Assembly (NCBI GenBank): GCA_020466095.1
Contig: CM035806.1
Span: forward strand, 32,489,071-32,553,070
Origin: Chlorops oryzae
Taxonomy: Eukaryota > Arthropoda > Insecta > Diptera > Chloropidae
DNA: 64,000 nt
Reading direction: 5' to 3'
In this document: piece after piece, positions 23,419 through 35,585 of the stretch
Layout of the letters: every line of letters begins with the position of its first letter
Numbering within the stretch: position 1 is the first letter of the stretch
Translations under genes and position numbers: made by a program
The notes under the pieces: model-generated
Told to the model about the DNA's origin: nothing
What the model saw: only the letters and a program-made list of their open reading frames with translations
Database searches by the model: none

Positions 23419-24194
23419 CACACGCGCCTTGGAGCAGGAGTGGCGTCGTTCAAATATATCGTTGAAACTAACTCTAAGACTACTGCCAGATACTACCGAA
23501 AGTACTTAACTTGAGATATTGGTAAAAAATAAAATACAAACGTGTAAATAGAATTTATCCCTCAATGGGTGTCTGGGGAGTGCTTAAGCATAATCTGCAT
23601 AAAGCGATTTGGTGGCGCTGTCTAGCTAAAGAAAGTGGAGCAACCAGCCATTCGATTTATGAAAGTCGGCGAAAACAATTTGCTCCAATAGATACATCAA
23701 TGGGCTACATCTTTTAAGTTATTAAGAGCTTCATAAATATCTGACTTAGACTCGATTGGGTGTTGGGACAGGCAGAAGTAGCAGCTGATCGAATTTGTGG
23801 GCACACATCCATACATCCAGTGCTTTATTGCACCCCCATTAAAAGGAAACAAAAAAAAAAAAAATGATATAAAAAATAAACGAAAAATTATTTTAATTAA
23901 ATGGGCTATGGCCAATGGGTTTATCTTTGGAAAATGAGTTGTTTTATGCGCGTTGAACCCTTGAGACTGAATTTTTTATTTAAAGCATGGATGTAGAAAA
24001 GGCTCCTGTTTATATTGTTGGAAAAAGTAAGAGAGATTGAATGATTTATTTTTCATAAGACATAAAAATGGTTTATAAGCTTCCGTAGTGGCATCAAAGA
24101 TCGTTCGATCGGGTTCACCAGACGATAAAATACATATGTATGTGTCATTTTAATTTATTTCACTCTCGCCCTAATCACTTATACTCAAACATAT

Positions 24195-24497
24195 CAAAAT
24201 ATATTCATATCCTTAGGTATGTCATTATATCCTTATATCCTTATATATTTTATACTTATATGCTTATATCCTTATTATCCTTATATACTTATACCCTTAT
24301 ATGCTTATATACTTATGTCCTTATATCCTTGAATTCTTGTATCATGGTATCCTTAAATCCTTATAACATTATAGGCGTTTAGGCTTTTATCGTTATATCT
24401 TTATATCCTTGTGTCCGTATATCCTTAAATGTTTATATCCTTACATCCTCATACCCTTATATCCTTACATCCTTATGTACTTATATCCTTAAATACC
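24195..24497 (+). repeat. degenerate TTATATCC tandem array
   Basis: About 300 bp of 8-10 bp units of the type (C)CTTATATC or ACTTATATG, with drifting sequence. It lies about 400 bp upstream of the exon 2 acceptor. Confidence 0.8.
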
Positions 24498-24877
24498 GGT
24501 CTGAGATATGGTCCACTTTTCTCGATTTAACTCTCCATTTCCATCTATATTGGACATCTTTATTACTGAGGTACCCTCCCTAGCTACAATCCCAATTTCG
24601 AAGTTCCATATCAAATTGATTTCATTACAAATAGGAGAGAAAAATTATATTTCTATTCATTCCTAAGCAACTGGAAAAGATATTTTCCTCTTTAGCTAAT
24701 CATATTAAAAAAATAAAACGAAAATATTCGAATTTGGCTCCTTAAGGTATGCAATGGAATATTTAAAAATATCTTCAAGAATTAACTGATTTAAAAAAAA
24801 CAAAAAGTTTCCTAATATTTTTATATGAATCCTTTTAGGTGATGAATTAAAAAAAATTTTCTGTTCTCATTTTGCAG

Positions 24878-25141
24878 TGGGCGACTCAGCGGCCGATGAA
24901 TGTGAGCCTGATCCGCTAGCGATATGCCATGACACCAAAGAGGAAATCCAAAGTGATATTGACGATCAAAGTCAATATGGCGAGGAAAATAACGAAACCG
25001 ATGTTGATACTGGCGATAATAAGAATTGGCTCTTAAACGATCAGAGGACAAAAATGCAACAAACTTCACCGACACCCGTTACTAAAATTAACTCAATAGC
25101 CGCCACCGAGACTACTCCACCAATAAACAACGGCGATGGTA
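24878..25141 (+). CDS. Exon 2: acidic linker of the MSRRKQ zinc-finger protein
   Basis: Acceptor CATTTTGCAG|TG and donor GGTA|GTAAGT enclose 264 nt. With the C carried from exon 1 the frame reads L-GDSAADECEPDPLAICHD..., ending ...TTPPINNGDG plus one base. Both borders are phase 1, so the exon adds 88 codons and could be skipped without a frameshift. The peptide is hydrophilic and Asp/Glu/Gln/Thr-rich (SDIDDQSQYGEENNETDVDT), with no finger or membrane segment. FOG and ZNF423/521 proteins likewise have acidic, poorly conserved segments between the N-terminal motif and the first zinc finger. A minus-strand frame in this area is a shadow. Exon status is supported by splice sites plus phase, not by recognised homology. 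Confidence 0.72.
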
Positions 25142-27559
25142 GTAAGTTGAGACATGAATTTTGCATATTTTATGACAATTGCTAAAACTATGACAACTTT
25201 GCATATGATTGTGAGTGTATGATTATGATGAGTACATGAGTGAGAAAGCCATTCGATGCCAATTGCCGAAGAAGCCGAGACGGTCTTAATGGCTGACAGC
25301 TCTGTTCGGTACTTCGATGGGCCGGCGTCGAGCGGAGGCCGTAAGCCGTAAACCGTAAGCACCTCCCATGAGAGTTGACATGTCCGGCTAATAACTCTCG
25401 GCAGTCTCATAAATACTGAGAAATTCGGAGGAGTCTCATGAACAGTCAGATCAGAGGGTGGCAGCCTGCTCTACTGGGGCTATCCCCAAAAGTTTGAAAG
25501 TCGCTTTCCGAACGCAGTGCTTACACATGCATACGTTTGCCCAATGTGTGTACAGCTCTCTCTCTCTCTCTCTCCTCTCGCTCTCGCTGGTTTCATCCAT
25601 TGCAGAGGTCATGGTGCTGGTGCTGGTGCTGGTTCTGGTGCTGGCTCTGGTGCTTGTTCAGATGCCGGTGTTGGTGCTGGCTCAACTCCGGCCGGCGCCC
25701 GAGCAATGTACACTTTGAGAATTACAAATCCTTTTGAATGACACTGGATGTTGGTTATTCTTGTTATTTTCGTTGTGGCTGCTGTTATTGTTGTTTTTCC
25801 TTGATATTGGCAGGCATATTGTACGCATTCAGTTCGGTTCAGTTCAGTGGTCCCAATAGATCTACAAGTACTGAATAACATGTCTATACACTTTCATAAG
25901 CGTTCGTAGTTCTCATATTGTACATGCGAGTGTGACCCTTGGAAATTATTTGTAAATTGATGTGTGTGTGTGTGTGTTCGGGTGTGTGTCATTTATGTGG
26001 GAAATGTTGTTGTTAGCCATAGCGGCAGTGTTCCAAATAAAATTTGATGTGCCCATGTTGTCCCATACTCATACATTACACGAAAATATTCCTGTGTGCC
26101 ATGATTATGGCACTTGGGTGTTAAGCCATCGAAAATGCTGGTGGTAGCATCGCAGCGAGCTGAGCGTAGTACCTACGTCGAGCGCAGAGCATTGAGATTT
26201 AAGCCAGTCGAGCCACTTGTATTGAACGGCGGGGATGAGCGAGGCGCAACGGCAGCAAACAGCAGAAGCAACAAAAATACCAACAACGCCAGCACTGGCG
26301 ACATACTTACATATTTCGGCCCTTTACGAGTGTCCCGCGTTTTCGATACATGCCACATGCGTAGGTACATACTTATGATGCGTCCGAAAATCCGTAGCCA
26401 TGTCACTAGAACTTTCCGCCTTAACCGCCTGCCCACCTACATACATACATACATGCATACATAGCTATCTAACTTCCTGCCCACCAGCTTACCTACATAG
26501 ATACTAACATACATATGTATATGACGAAGCTACTTTCATCTTCCGTCTACGTCTGTAACGGAAGCTCATCGCGAGCGTGTAGCCATGTGGGTGTATGTTG
26601 GTGTGTGCGCCGAGTGCTGTGCTAGTGAATACGACTGCGAGTTTTCCATGTAGTATGCTCTCGCGGGAAATCCATACGATCCAAGCGAGAACATCATCAT
26701 CAGTGGCGCGCAAGCAAAGCAGCCGTAGCAGCCGACTTGGCTTTTGCGACAACACAGCGGCAACAGCAGTAACAACATTAAGGATAACTGCAGCAAGGCC
26801 ACATAAAGGATCAAATATTTTACGTGGGTGTTGTAAATTGAGTAAGTGGGATGTTTGTAAACATTGCACGATGAGGCACAACGAGGTCTGAAGCTCTCTT
26901 TATCATCGAAAGAGAAGACTCGACGTTACCATGCAAGCGCGCATTCTTTAGAAACTCAAACGAAGATGCTGCCGAGGAGCGCGCAATATTCTTCTCCTTT
27001 CGCTGTCGATTTAACTTGAGCAGCAACTTGGCACCGCAGACCTAGTGCTTCAGAAATTCTCCTTTTGTTTTTCCTTTTTTCTTTTTTTTTAAATATTTTT
27101 TTTTGAAGTATTTTTCTTTTATCACCACACTGTGTGTGTGTGTGTGCGCCATAAACGCAGCCAATGCCATTCGGCTTCTTGCTCAATTGTGGCGCTCTCG
27201 TTCGTTGCTCCATTCCTTGCCGTTCGTGCTTATGCTCACTCCCCGGTGTGTTCTATAGTGCTCTTTGGGGAAATGAAGGGACTGTGATAAGTTTGGGGAT
27301 CCGAAAATTGTCTTTTTACTCCTCAATACCATCGAGAATTGTGTTGTGCATGAGAGCACATTCATTTCGCATATGCAGCGCTCGCTCACAGTGGAGTAGG
27401 CTGCTTCAATTCAGTTCCATAGTTCGAAATTGTACGATGCAGGCTCCCATCCAGTTCTATTTCATTTCATTTCTCAGCAATTAAAGTACAAGTTTCAATA
27501 TTAATATCGCTAACGTTTTTTTGCACTCTCAAGGACTAAGGACTTTTCCTTTCAGCTTT

Positions 27560-27665
27560 GCTCATTAAAGTAGGTATTCAAAAACCAAATGAGAATTATA
27601 CGCATAAACACTAAAGCGTTTTTTTTTTATCGGTTTAAAATGGGTTAGGAAAAGCAAAAAAAAAA
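27560..27665 (-). repeat. dispersed repeat fragment (partner at 37367-37475)
   Basis: AACCAAATGAGAATTATACG and ATCGGTTTAAAATGGGTTAG match the reverse complement of 37379-37462 almost base for base over about 100 bp. Confidence 0.65.
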
Positions 27666-28464
27666 AAAAAACCAGTTTAATCAAAACACCCTCAAGAAAA
27701 AATCCCAAATTTGAATTCGGTTAGTTTTATTCGAAAAAATGATTTTTTTTATATTTAATTTTCAGTATTCCATTTGTTAAATATAAAAAAATATGGCAGC
27801 ACCATTCATTGTCAGGGTTGCTAGCACATCTTACAGATGATTGTAATAAAATCATTGTATAGTTATTTGTGAAAATGGAGTCGATGAATAATCTTTCTAA
27901 TGAAATTCCGTACTCCGTCTCTATAATGTCCAATCATGTCTTTATTTTCCTTAAAGGTAATTTTCCCTACGGAAATGATTCCTTCGAATTCTTGTAAACA
28001 GCTGTTTCTCGAATACGCAACACAGAGCTGTTAAAGTATATGCACTGTCGCGGTGAATTCAGATTATTGAAAATTTTAAACTTCATTTTAAAATTTTAAA
28101 AAGTTTATACATACGCTTGGTATTTAGTGGGCCTTATTCTATATGTATTCTTAATTAAATTTTATATATCAGAATTTTTAATATTGTTGGGCTTAGGCTT
28201 ATTTCACTCATACATCATTTTCATATAAAATATTCAATTTTTTTGTAATCAAAAATCGATTAAAGGGGAAAAAATAAAAATTAAATGTCCTTTTGATTTA
28301 TTTTTTCAACGGTTTCGCTTGACAATCAAAACGGTCCACTGTATTGATGTAAATTTTCACACCTCGTCGTACCTCTTGCGTGTTGCTCTATGCGCCTCAG
28401 TGACATTAATATGAGTTTGCTCTCTTCTGCTGCTGCTTATAGATTATATTTGTGTAAAGTTTTA

Positions 28465-28615
28465 TGTTGCAATTCGGCTCTGCTCAATTCCACTCTACTC
28501 AACTCAACTCGTCTCGTCTCCTCTCGTCCCGTCCCGTCTCATCACGACTCGGCTCGATTCGATTCGACTCAACGTGGTTCGCCTCAGCACAGCGCAGCAC
28601 AGCACAGCTCCTGTA
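28465..28615. repeat. pentanucleotide (CTCGT/CAGCA)n repeat
   Basis: Degenerate 5-bp period moving from CTCAA through CTCGT and TCGAT to GCACA units over about 150 bp. Confidence 0.8.
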
Positions 28616-30354
28616 AATTTAGCCAAGAGTCTTCTTGAATGTAACGAAAGTGTTTGAGGATATATGATGTACCTACGTTCATGACGGTTCCTGTGTATGA
28701 CAATGATTATGTGCTCGTAAGTATTGGTGAATGTGTGTGTGTGTGTCTGTGCCTGTGTGTGTGTGGCTGATATTGGCGCTTGAGGTCCTTGGGGATTAAC
28801 CTTGGTGCGAATAAAAATTACACATTGGCATACAAATGCAGGCTTTTGCCACCATATACGATACTGTAGAATATCAAGGGCCTTCCCTACTTTACTGTCC
28901 TCGTCCCTCCGCATTCCGCATTGCCGCATTCCTCTTCCCGCCTTTTTGCCTCTTTTTACACTCTTCCTGTGTCCCTGAGTTCCAAACTTTTCGCAAGCAC
29001 ATTTCCATTGTGTGCAGGCGAGTATGGGTGCCCGTGAATTGTGTGCGTGTGAGCGACTTTATTAGTGGATAACTCTACAAGGTGTCTGTGCTTGCGTTCT
29101 TGTGTGCCTCTGCGAAGAAGCAACATCTTGAGACATGTTGTATATATTTATTGTTATTGTTGTTGTCGTCGTCGTTGTTGTCTTTGTTGTCGTTGTTGTC
29201 GTTGTTATTGGTGATGTTGTTTTTGTTTTTACTGCTGTTGCTTTTGGAGCCTAGAGTAGAGTTGCTCATTTTACCATTATTATTCCAATGGGGATAATGG
29301 CAAAAATTGTGACAAGAACACACACGCACACACGCGCACAAGGAAGTGCACAAACAACCCATAAAGTGAGTTATAATATTTCTACGCTCCTGAGTTCCTC
29401 AGTTACCTTGCCAACAACCGGCAACGGCGGTGGAGGAGAAGAACGAGAAGGTGGATGGGGATGGGTATGGGGACGAGCGAAACGGGGGAAACCATCGGAA
29501 CATGTATTAACTTTACAGTTCGTGATTATGATGAATAGTCAGTGACTGTAAAGTGGGTGTAAGAGTAATATGTTGAAAATTTTATAGAATTATGATCAGT
29601 AAATAGCGTTGTTGTTGCTCTTGCTGTTGTTTCTCTTACTGTGTTTGCTGTTGTTGTTGTTATTGTTAACGCAAACATCTTTTCTCACTTAGCAAAAAGG
29701 CATTTGGTAAAATCCCCAGAGAAGCTGCCAACAAATTGTATTGAGAACGTATGCACACTGTGCACTTATACACTATCGCATTGGCATGGCCAAACACATA
29801 CACGCACACACATTGACACACTCATACCCATGCACAGAGCGCCAGAGAGAAATAAACTTTCTGGCTGGATCCTTGGGGAATTCCTCTGGATTTGTGTCTT
29901 TTTTTTTTGCTTGGTAGCCAGAGTGCCTTGGGGAAATATTTGAATTGACAAAAAAAAAATTAAATAAATAAAAAAAATAAGAAATAATATATAAAAATAA
30001 ATAAAAAATAACGAAACCCAAAAGCTTCGTTCACTTATAGCAGCTGAGCGTTGGCCTTGAGAGTTGACCACTGGTAGCAAAAATCGATTGACCAACAGCG
30101 ATGGAAATGTGATGGCGGGGAAAAGAAAACAATTTCTTTTAATCGTAATCACACACATATTCATAATTGAAAAGTACCTACTGAGCTATAGCACCTCCAT
30201 TGCGATTGCTCATATTAATTCTACAAAAATCGAGTTACTCATGCGACCTTGTTACGAAAACCTTTTGAGAATTTGCTTTAAACCTTTTAGCAATCGTCTC
30301 GAAAGTGTTACTAAGAAAAGAAAATATCTCCAACAGAGCACGCAACCCACTTGA

Positions 30355-31620
30355 GTACGAGTACATAGCCGAGGGTCTTATAGTTTCGGGAACCTTCGTT
30401 GGTTACCGACGGCCGATGGTCAATGAAAAGCGTTATACATCTAATAAGGTCGTTACTTCGTGATCAACTCTCTCTCTCTCCCTCTCTCTCACTCTCTCTC
30501 CCTCGCTCTCCCTCTCTCTCCCTCTCTCCCTCTCTCTCCCTCTCCCTCTCTCCTCTCTCTCCCTCTCTCTCCCCTCTCTCCCTCTCCCTCCTCTCTCCCC
30601 TCTCTCCTCTCTCTCTCCTCTCTCCCTCTCTCTCTCCCTCCTCTCTCCTCTCTCTCCCTCTCTCCCTCTCTCCCTCTCTCCCTCTCCTCTCTCCTCTCTC
30701 CCTCTCTCTCCCTCTCTCCCTCTCTCCCCTCTCTCCCTCTCTCCCTCTCTCCCCTCTCTCCCTCTCTCCCTCTCTCCCTCTCTCCCTTCTCCCTCTCTCC
30801 CCTCTCCTCTCTCCCTCTCTCCCTCTCTCCCTTCCTCTTCCTCCTCTCTCCCTCTCTCCTCTCCTCTTCCTCTCTCTCCCTCTTCCCTCTCTCTCTCCTC
30901 TCTCCCCTCTCTCCCTCTCTCCCCTCTCTCCTCTCCCTCTCTCTCTCTCTCCCTCTCTCCCCTCTCTCCCTCTCTCCCTCTCTTCCCCCTTCCCTCTCCC
31001 TCTCTCTCCCTCTCTCTCCTCTCCCTCTCTCCTTCTCCCTCTCTCTCCTCTTCCCTTCTCTCCCTCTCTCCCTCTCTCCCTCCTCTTCTCTCCCTCTCCT
31101 CTTCCTCTCTCTCCTCCCTCTCCTCTTCCTCTCTCTCTCCCTCTCTTCCCTCTCTTTCCCTCTCTTTCCCTCTCTTTCCCTCTCTTTCTCCTCTTTCCCT
31201 CTCTTTACCTCTCTTTCCCTCTCTTTATCTCTCTTTCCCACTCTCTTCCTCTCTTTACCTCTCTTTCCCTCTCTCTGCCTCACTCTCCCTCTCTCTTCCT
31301 CTCTCTCCCTCTCTCTCTTTCTCTCCCTCTCTTTCCCTCTCTCACCCACCCTCTCTCTCTCCCCTCTCTCACCCTCCCTCTTTCACTCTCTCCCTCTCTC
31401 TGCCTTTCTCTCCCTCTCTCACCCTCTTTGTCTCCCTCATTCTCTCACTGTATACTATATTCTTGTCGAAGGAGTACAGCTATCTGGATAAAACTAGATT
31501 AACAGGTTAACAGTGACTTAATAATACCATCTTCGGGAATGGACTTGATCTAACCATTTTGAAGGGCGCCTGCAGTGCTACGGTATATTATACAGATCAC
31601 AAAAACTGTTCTACTATCTA
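30355..31620 (+). mobile_element. dispersed repeat family B copy with expanded CT array
   Basis: The left flank has GCCGAGGGTCTTATAGTTTC, a ...TTGGTTACC... segment and CTAATAAGGTCGTTAC. The right flank has TTGTCGAAGGAGTACAGCTA, AATGGACTTGATC and GCGCCTGCAGTGCTACGGT. These align in order with the unexpanded copy at 11043-11350, where only a short TCTG tract separates the two halves. The array between them is therefore most simply an expansion of that tract. Confidence 0.6.
30468..31449 (-). repeat. CT-rich polypyrimidine satellite (about 980 bp)
   Basis: CTCTCTCC/CTCTCTTTCC-type units, with T content rising toward the right end. The frames of over 300 residues rich in Ser, Leu and Pro (plus strand) or Arg, Glu and Gly (minus strand) are repeat artefacts. 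Confidence 0.95.
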
Positions 31621-34600
31621 AATCTTTTGGGAAATTTTGATGAAAGTTTTAATTGTTTTAAGGCCCTCAACTTAATTTTAAAGAAGGCTTAATGGAAGGG
31701 CCGTCTTCGGAAGTTTTCTCTACCACCCAAAGACTAAACGGGTATTAGACAGAACTTTCCATATGTGTTTCCGTTATCCTTGCTTATGGGAAAAGCCTTG
31801 CACAATTTGTTTTAAATAGTGGGCGTGGTCTTCGATCCAGTTTTACATGAAGGGTGTGGGCTCGCTTGCTTTTAACACCCCTACTTCTTACAAAACTTTT
31901 ATTTTCGGTATTTCGCGCAGGAAATTGATATCATCTAAGCTATTGGATTCGCTCATCGGAGATTGTGAATTTTTGACCGATTGTCCAAATTTAAAAGAAA
32001 GAAAAAAATAATAAAAATAAATAATTCAAAATTTCGCCGGAATATGGATCTCGTCTTCGAGTCCAAATAATTAGGTAAATACCTTCCTAACGGTTAATTG
32101 CAGTCATAACGCTGATTTCGTTGTAGCTGGCGAATGCATATGGTTGCGTTAAATGACCCTTCCATCTTCTGTCAGTTTTCCAGTTTTTCCCGTTTCATTT
32201 CGCTTGGCTAGATTTTGAGGGGTTCAGAGGTCCATGTTGCTAGCAGTTGAGCTGAGTGGTGCTAATTTTTAGCAACTACGTTTGATTAAGAATGCACTTT
32301 GCTCTTGCCGTGTTGGATGTTGGCAGCCGAGGAAAGTAGGTGAAAAGTGATGAGCGCCATTTTCGCTCCATGTACTCCCGGGAGAGTACGTTGCACCGTC
32401 AAAGAGAATATTGCTGTGTACGAACGGACCGTATATTCGCTGTATTGGACGCTTGAACTGTACGTGTTGCAAGTTTGATGGTGGCACATGGAATGCATCT
32501 ACTGCCCCACCGAACACTCCGCCGACCGTCGCCCGTCGACCGCCGAACACACCAGTCCTCCAGTCAGCCAACTAATCAACGCGTCACATATCGATTGATG
32601 AAGAGCCAGCAAGCTATGCAGATTGGCGCTTGATTAGCATACGCCGCGGCATTGAAAATTGTGCAACGAAGCCGGTAGCTGGTAGCTGGTATCTGGTATC
32701 TGGTAGCTGGGAAGCCCACAACAACGTCGAACGTCATAAAAGGCAATAATTTACGACAGTCGAGAGGAGCTGCGAATCAACACAATCAAATATTGCGTCG
32801 CCGTCATAAATGTTCGCCCGTGTGTCTCTGTGTGTGTGTGTGTGTGTTGGTGCGGCGTATCGAAGAAGATATCAAAAATATTTGGACTTGTTCGCGGAAT
32901 TTTGGTCATGTTATACGGCATCGTCACGCACTTCAAAGTAATGCGCTTGAAGTCCAGTGCTTAGACGAAGCCATGCGTTTTTTTTGTTTTTTTGTTTTAT
33001 TGCTGCTCCTTTTTTGTACGTTTTCATGATGCTCATGTCCCTGTTTCCCAGCTGAACGCTGAACTGAATATTCGACAACGACCGTGCGACTATTGCTATA
33101 TGCGAGTGTATGTAGTAGTTTCCTCTGAGTAGCGAACGCATCGAATGAAATTTTCCTGCCATCCGTCAATGATTTTTAACTGCAGTGCTCTACAACGCTC
33201 ACGCACTCAGATAGCACGGGCACTGGCACTGGCACGAATTTCGAAAATTTCCTTACAACATAAATAATTCCCCAGCGCCATAGTGGAGCACTGTGTCCGC
33301 TGCTCTTCTAATTGTGTGAAATGCCAAAGACTGAGGCTCAAATAAAAAAAAAAAAAACCTTTTTTAAATCACACAAATCCGCAGTCAATATTCCGTTTCA
33401 ACTTAAGATTATGCTGATTATGGGAGTGTGGTCCCTGCACTTACCCTGCGGGTGCTCAGTTACTCTGTTTCTTTGCCTAATGTTCGGCATCTTCCAAAGC
33501 TCATCAAAACATTCGAAAGCATAAATAAGTACCACATTTGGATTATAGTTAGTTCAATGACTGCCGCAAAGTATGCTTCGTTTCTGTATTCTCGTCTGTT
33601 GTATATCGGCTGTGGGTAAGCGACTCGGTTGTAGACGCTTCGGAATATTCTGTTATCATCTCGTGGGAATTTCGATGCGTAAATGCCCGAAACTTAGTTT
33701 GGCCCATGAAACTAAATTCAACGTTTTGCAACATACCTGTACATTAATTCGTTCACCTGCTAATAGGCTTCCAAAGAGAATTGTTCTCTCTCGTTTCCTT
33801 TATCGCACTATAGCTCTCTGAGTACTTATCTCTGTGTGTCTCTCTGTCTACTAAATATATCGAAATAGCACGTGCTCAAGCCCAAAAGTGTGCTACAAAA
33901 TTTTGTTATCAATAAACAGCTGTGGACGTATTGTCAACAAAAGATGTGCTTCGAATAAATTGGCCCGAAAGCACACTATAATTTCTAGAGAAGAGCGTAG
34001 CATGCGCACAATTATGCTCTCTTAATCTTTCATTGAAAAATTTCTCTTAAATACTCTACACTCTTTTGGAACGTTGCTAGCGGAGCATCAATGTCCGCAA
34101 TGAAAGTATGTAGTTAACCGAGGCAAAAGAATGACAAACTCATATAATAAGATACATATCTGCCAGATGCTTTGATATCTCTCTTGCATCCGTTGGCTCC
34201 TTCGCTACTTCGCTCCTTCGTATCGTCGCTCCTCATGAGGCGATTGCATCGCTAGCATGACTGCTTTGGATTCTCGGTAGCAAAATATCCTCTTCGCTTT
34301 TGGCCTTCATCTTCAAGTTAAACAATGGCTTTTTGCTTCTTTGGGGGAAATATGGGACCCATGGGATTCCACTAATCAAAATTCCTTACACCTGGGACGT
34401 CGATGCCAATGTAGCTGCTCCATAACGCTGAAGAGCAGCCAAGCCGAGCCAAGCCAGGCCAAGAGTGTTTCTTTAAAGGCGAAGCCAATGGCGGCATCCG
34501 TGGCGCCTTAGTCATGCATTATAACGCCGACTTTTATAGTTTTTGGGATTCCTTGTGTTAAGAGCTCAACGTGGCGCGGTTGTAAGTTGCTGCTGTTTCA

Positions 34601-35100
34601 TCTATGGGTCGGTGTGTGTGCGTGTGAATGTGTTTGTTTGTGTTTGTATGAAAACAGCGAAATAGCATATTGATTTTGAGCTTGTTCGACCGCCGGAATG
34701 TGGTGTTGTTATTCCCCTTCATGTTATTTCCTTTTTATCCTTGAGCCCTTCAGCTCAGCTCCGCGTTGACAAGGCTTGAATGTCTGTACGTTTGTATGTA
34801 TGCATGTATGCTGAGGAATGTTCGGTTTGGTTCGGTTCGGTTCGGTTTGTTTCAGTTTTTGTTTTGGAATTTAACAGTCAAAATAATTCGCCGCGGGAAT
34901 TGATTTTGTTGCAGGAATGCATTCCGTTGGCAACCGCCCGATTGAGCGTTCCCAAAAATTCCGAGTTCTGACCGTGTGGGTGAAATTATATTTGGAATAT
35001 TTTGCTTATCGAAAATATATAAATACATATGTATGTGTATAAGTATGTACATGTGTATGTAGATTAAAAAGGAGCATCTTCTTAATCAAAGTTACCTTCA
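31620..35100. other. Intronic unique sequence without recognised genes
   Basis: Mostly unique sequence of intermediate GC content with an (TG)n-like patch near 32825-32850 and pentanucleotide patches near 34440-34470 and 34819-34851. Open frames are short and overlap on both strands without domains. Confidence 0.5.
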
Positions 35101-35129
35101 CCGATTTCTTCTTCGCCTTCTACTTGCAG

Positions 35130-35585
35130 CTCATGCTATTGTTAAATCACAGCAGCCGCTGCTTGCACCTGCACCGGCAACATCGAATTCCCAAATTGCG
35201 AACGTGGCCACATTGCAGGAATCCAAGCAACGTACACTCAGCACAAGTGAAACCGCTGCCAATCACACAACACTCGTCGAGAAGGAGCCAAGCGGCAAGA
35301 TTGCTAAAGCCAACGATCCTGATGCCGATGCCGATGCGGATGCCGATGCGGATGCTGAGACTGAGGCTGAAGCTGATGCTGATAACTTTAGTGACGGCGA
35401 TGATAAAGGCGATGCGGCTGCTGCCATCGCTGCTGGGAGAGCCACTACAGTGGCGGCCAATAAATTTAACACGTTTGAAAATTTTGACGAAAACGATATC
35501 GACGAGTATGAAGAGGGAATCGATGATGAGGTTGATGAATACGACGACGACGACGATTTGTACAGTCTCGATAGCTATTATTCAG
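35130..35585 (+). CDS. Exon 3: acidic Asp-Ala repeat segment of the MSRRKQ zinc-finger protein
   Basis: Acceptor TTCTACTTGCAG|CT and donor TCAG|GTGAGT enclose 456 nt (152 codons), phase 1 at both ends. The A left by exon 2 plus CT makes Thr, and the frame continues HAIVKSQQPLLAPAPATSNS. About 70 residues in is a pure DA repeat (DPDADADADADADAE), followed by EAEADAD. Then comes an Ala-rich patch (DAAAAIAAG), and the segment ends in a strongly acidic stretch with DEYDDDDDLYSLDSYYS. No zinc-binding pairs are present. The exon is symmetric and could be optional. Such acidic low-complexity regions lie before the first finger in several zinc-finger co-regulators. A minus-strand Ser/Ala frame here is a shadow. 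Confidence 0.75.

Larger units (their letters stand above)
18806..24877 (+). other. Intron 1 (6.1 kb)
   Basis: It runs from GTAAGT at 18806 to TTTTGCAG at 24877. It contains CAR/GTC-type cryptic trinucleotide repeats (about 19020-19380), pentanucleotide arrays, a GA-rich patch, one MITE copy, an (AC)n tract and a TTATATCC-type array. Several short open frames are present, but none has a recognisable domain or convincing splice context. Confidence 0.65.
25142..35129 (+). other. Intron 2 (10.0 kb)
   Basis: It runs from GTAAGT at 25142 to CTACTTGCAG at 35129. It holds a CT/GCTGGT simple-sequence patch (25555-25690), CAG/GTT-type cryptic repeats, a pentanucleotide array at about 28465-28615, a repeat fragment at 27560, and the large CT array at 30.5-31.4 kb. 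Moderately GC-rich unique segments (26.1-26.9 and 32.2-32.8 kb) could be enhancers, but nothing specific is recognised. No additional exon was found. Confidence 0.65.

Noticed and set aside
25609..25881. Minus-strand ORF ending in APEPAPEPAPAPAP
   Set aside because: Reads a GGTGCTGGTTCTGG simple repeat in intron 2; no splice or domain support.
30399..31502. 367- and 343-residue plus-strand Ser/Pro/Leu ORFs and a 286-residue Arg/Glu minus-strand ORF
   Set aside because: All frames of a polypyrimidine satellite are open because stop codons cannot occur in it.
35263..35472. Ser/Ala-rich minus-strand ORF
   Set aside because: Antisense shadow of the DA-repeat coding sequence in exon 3.
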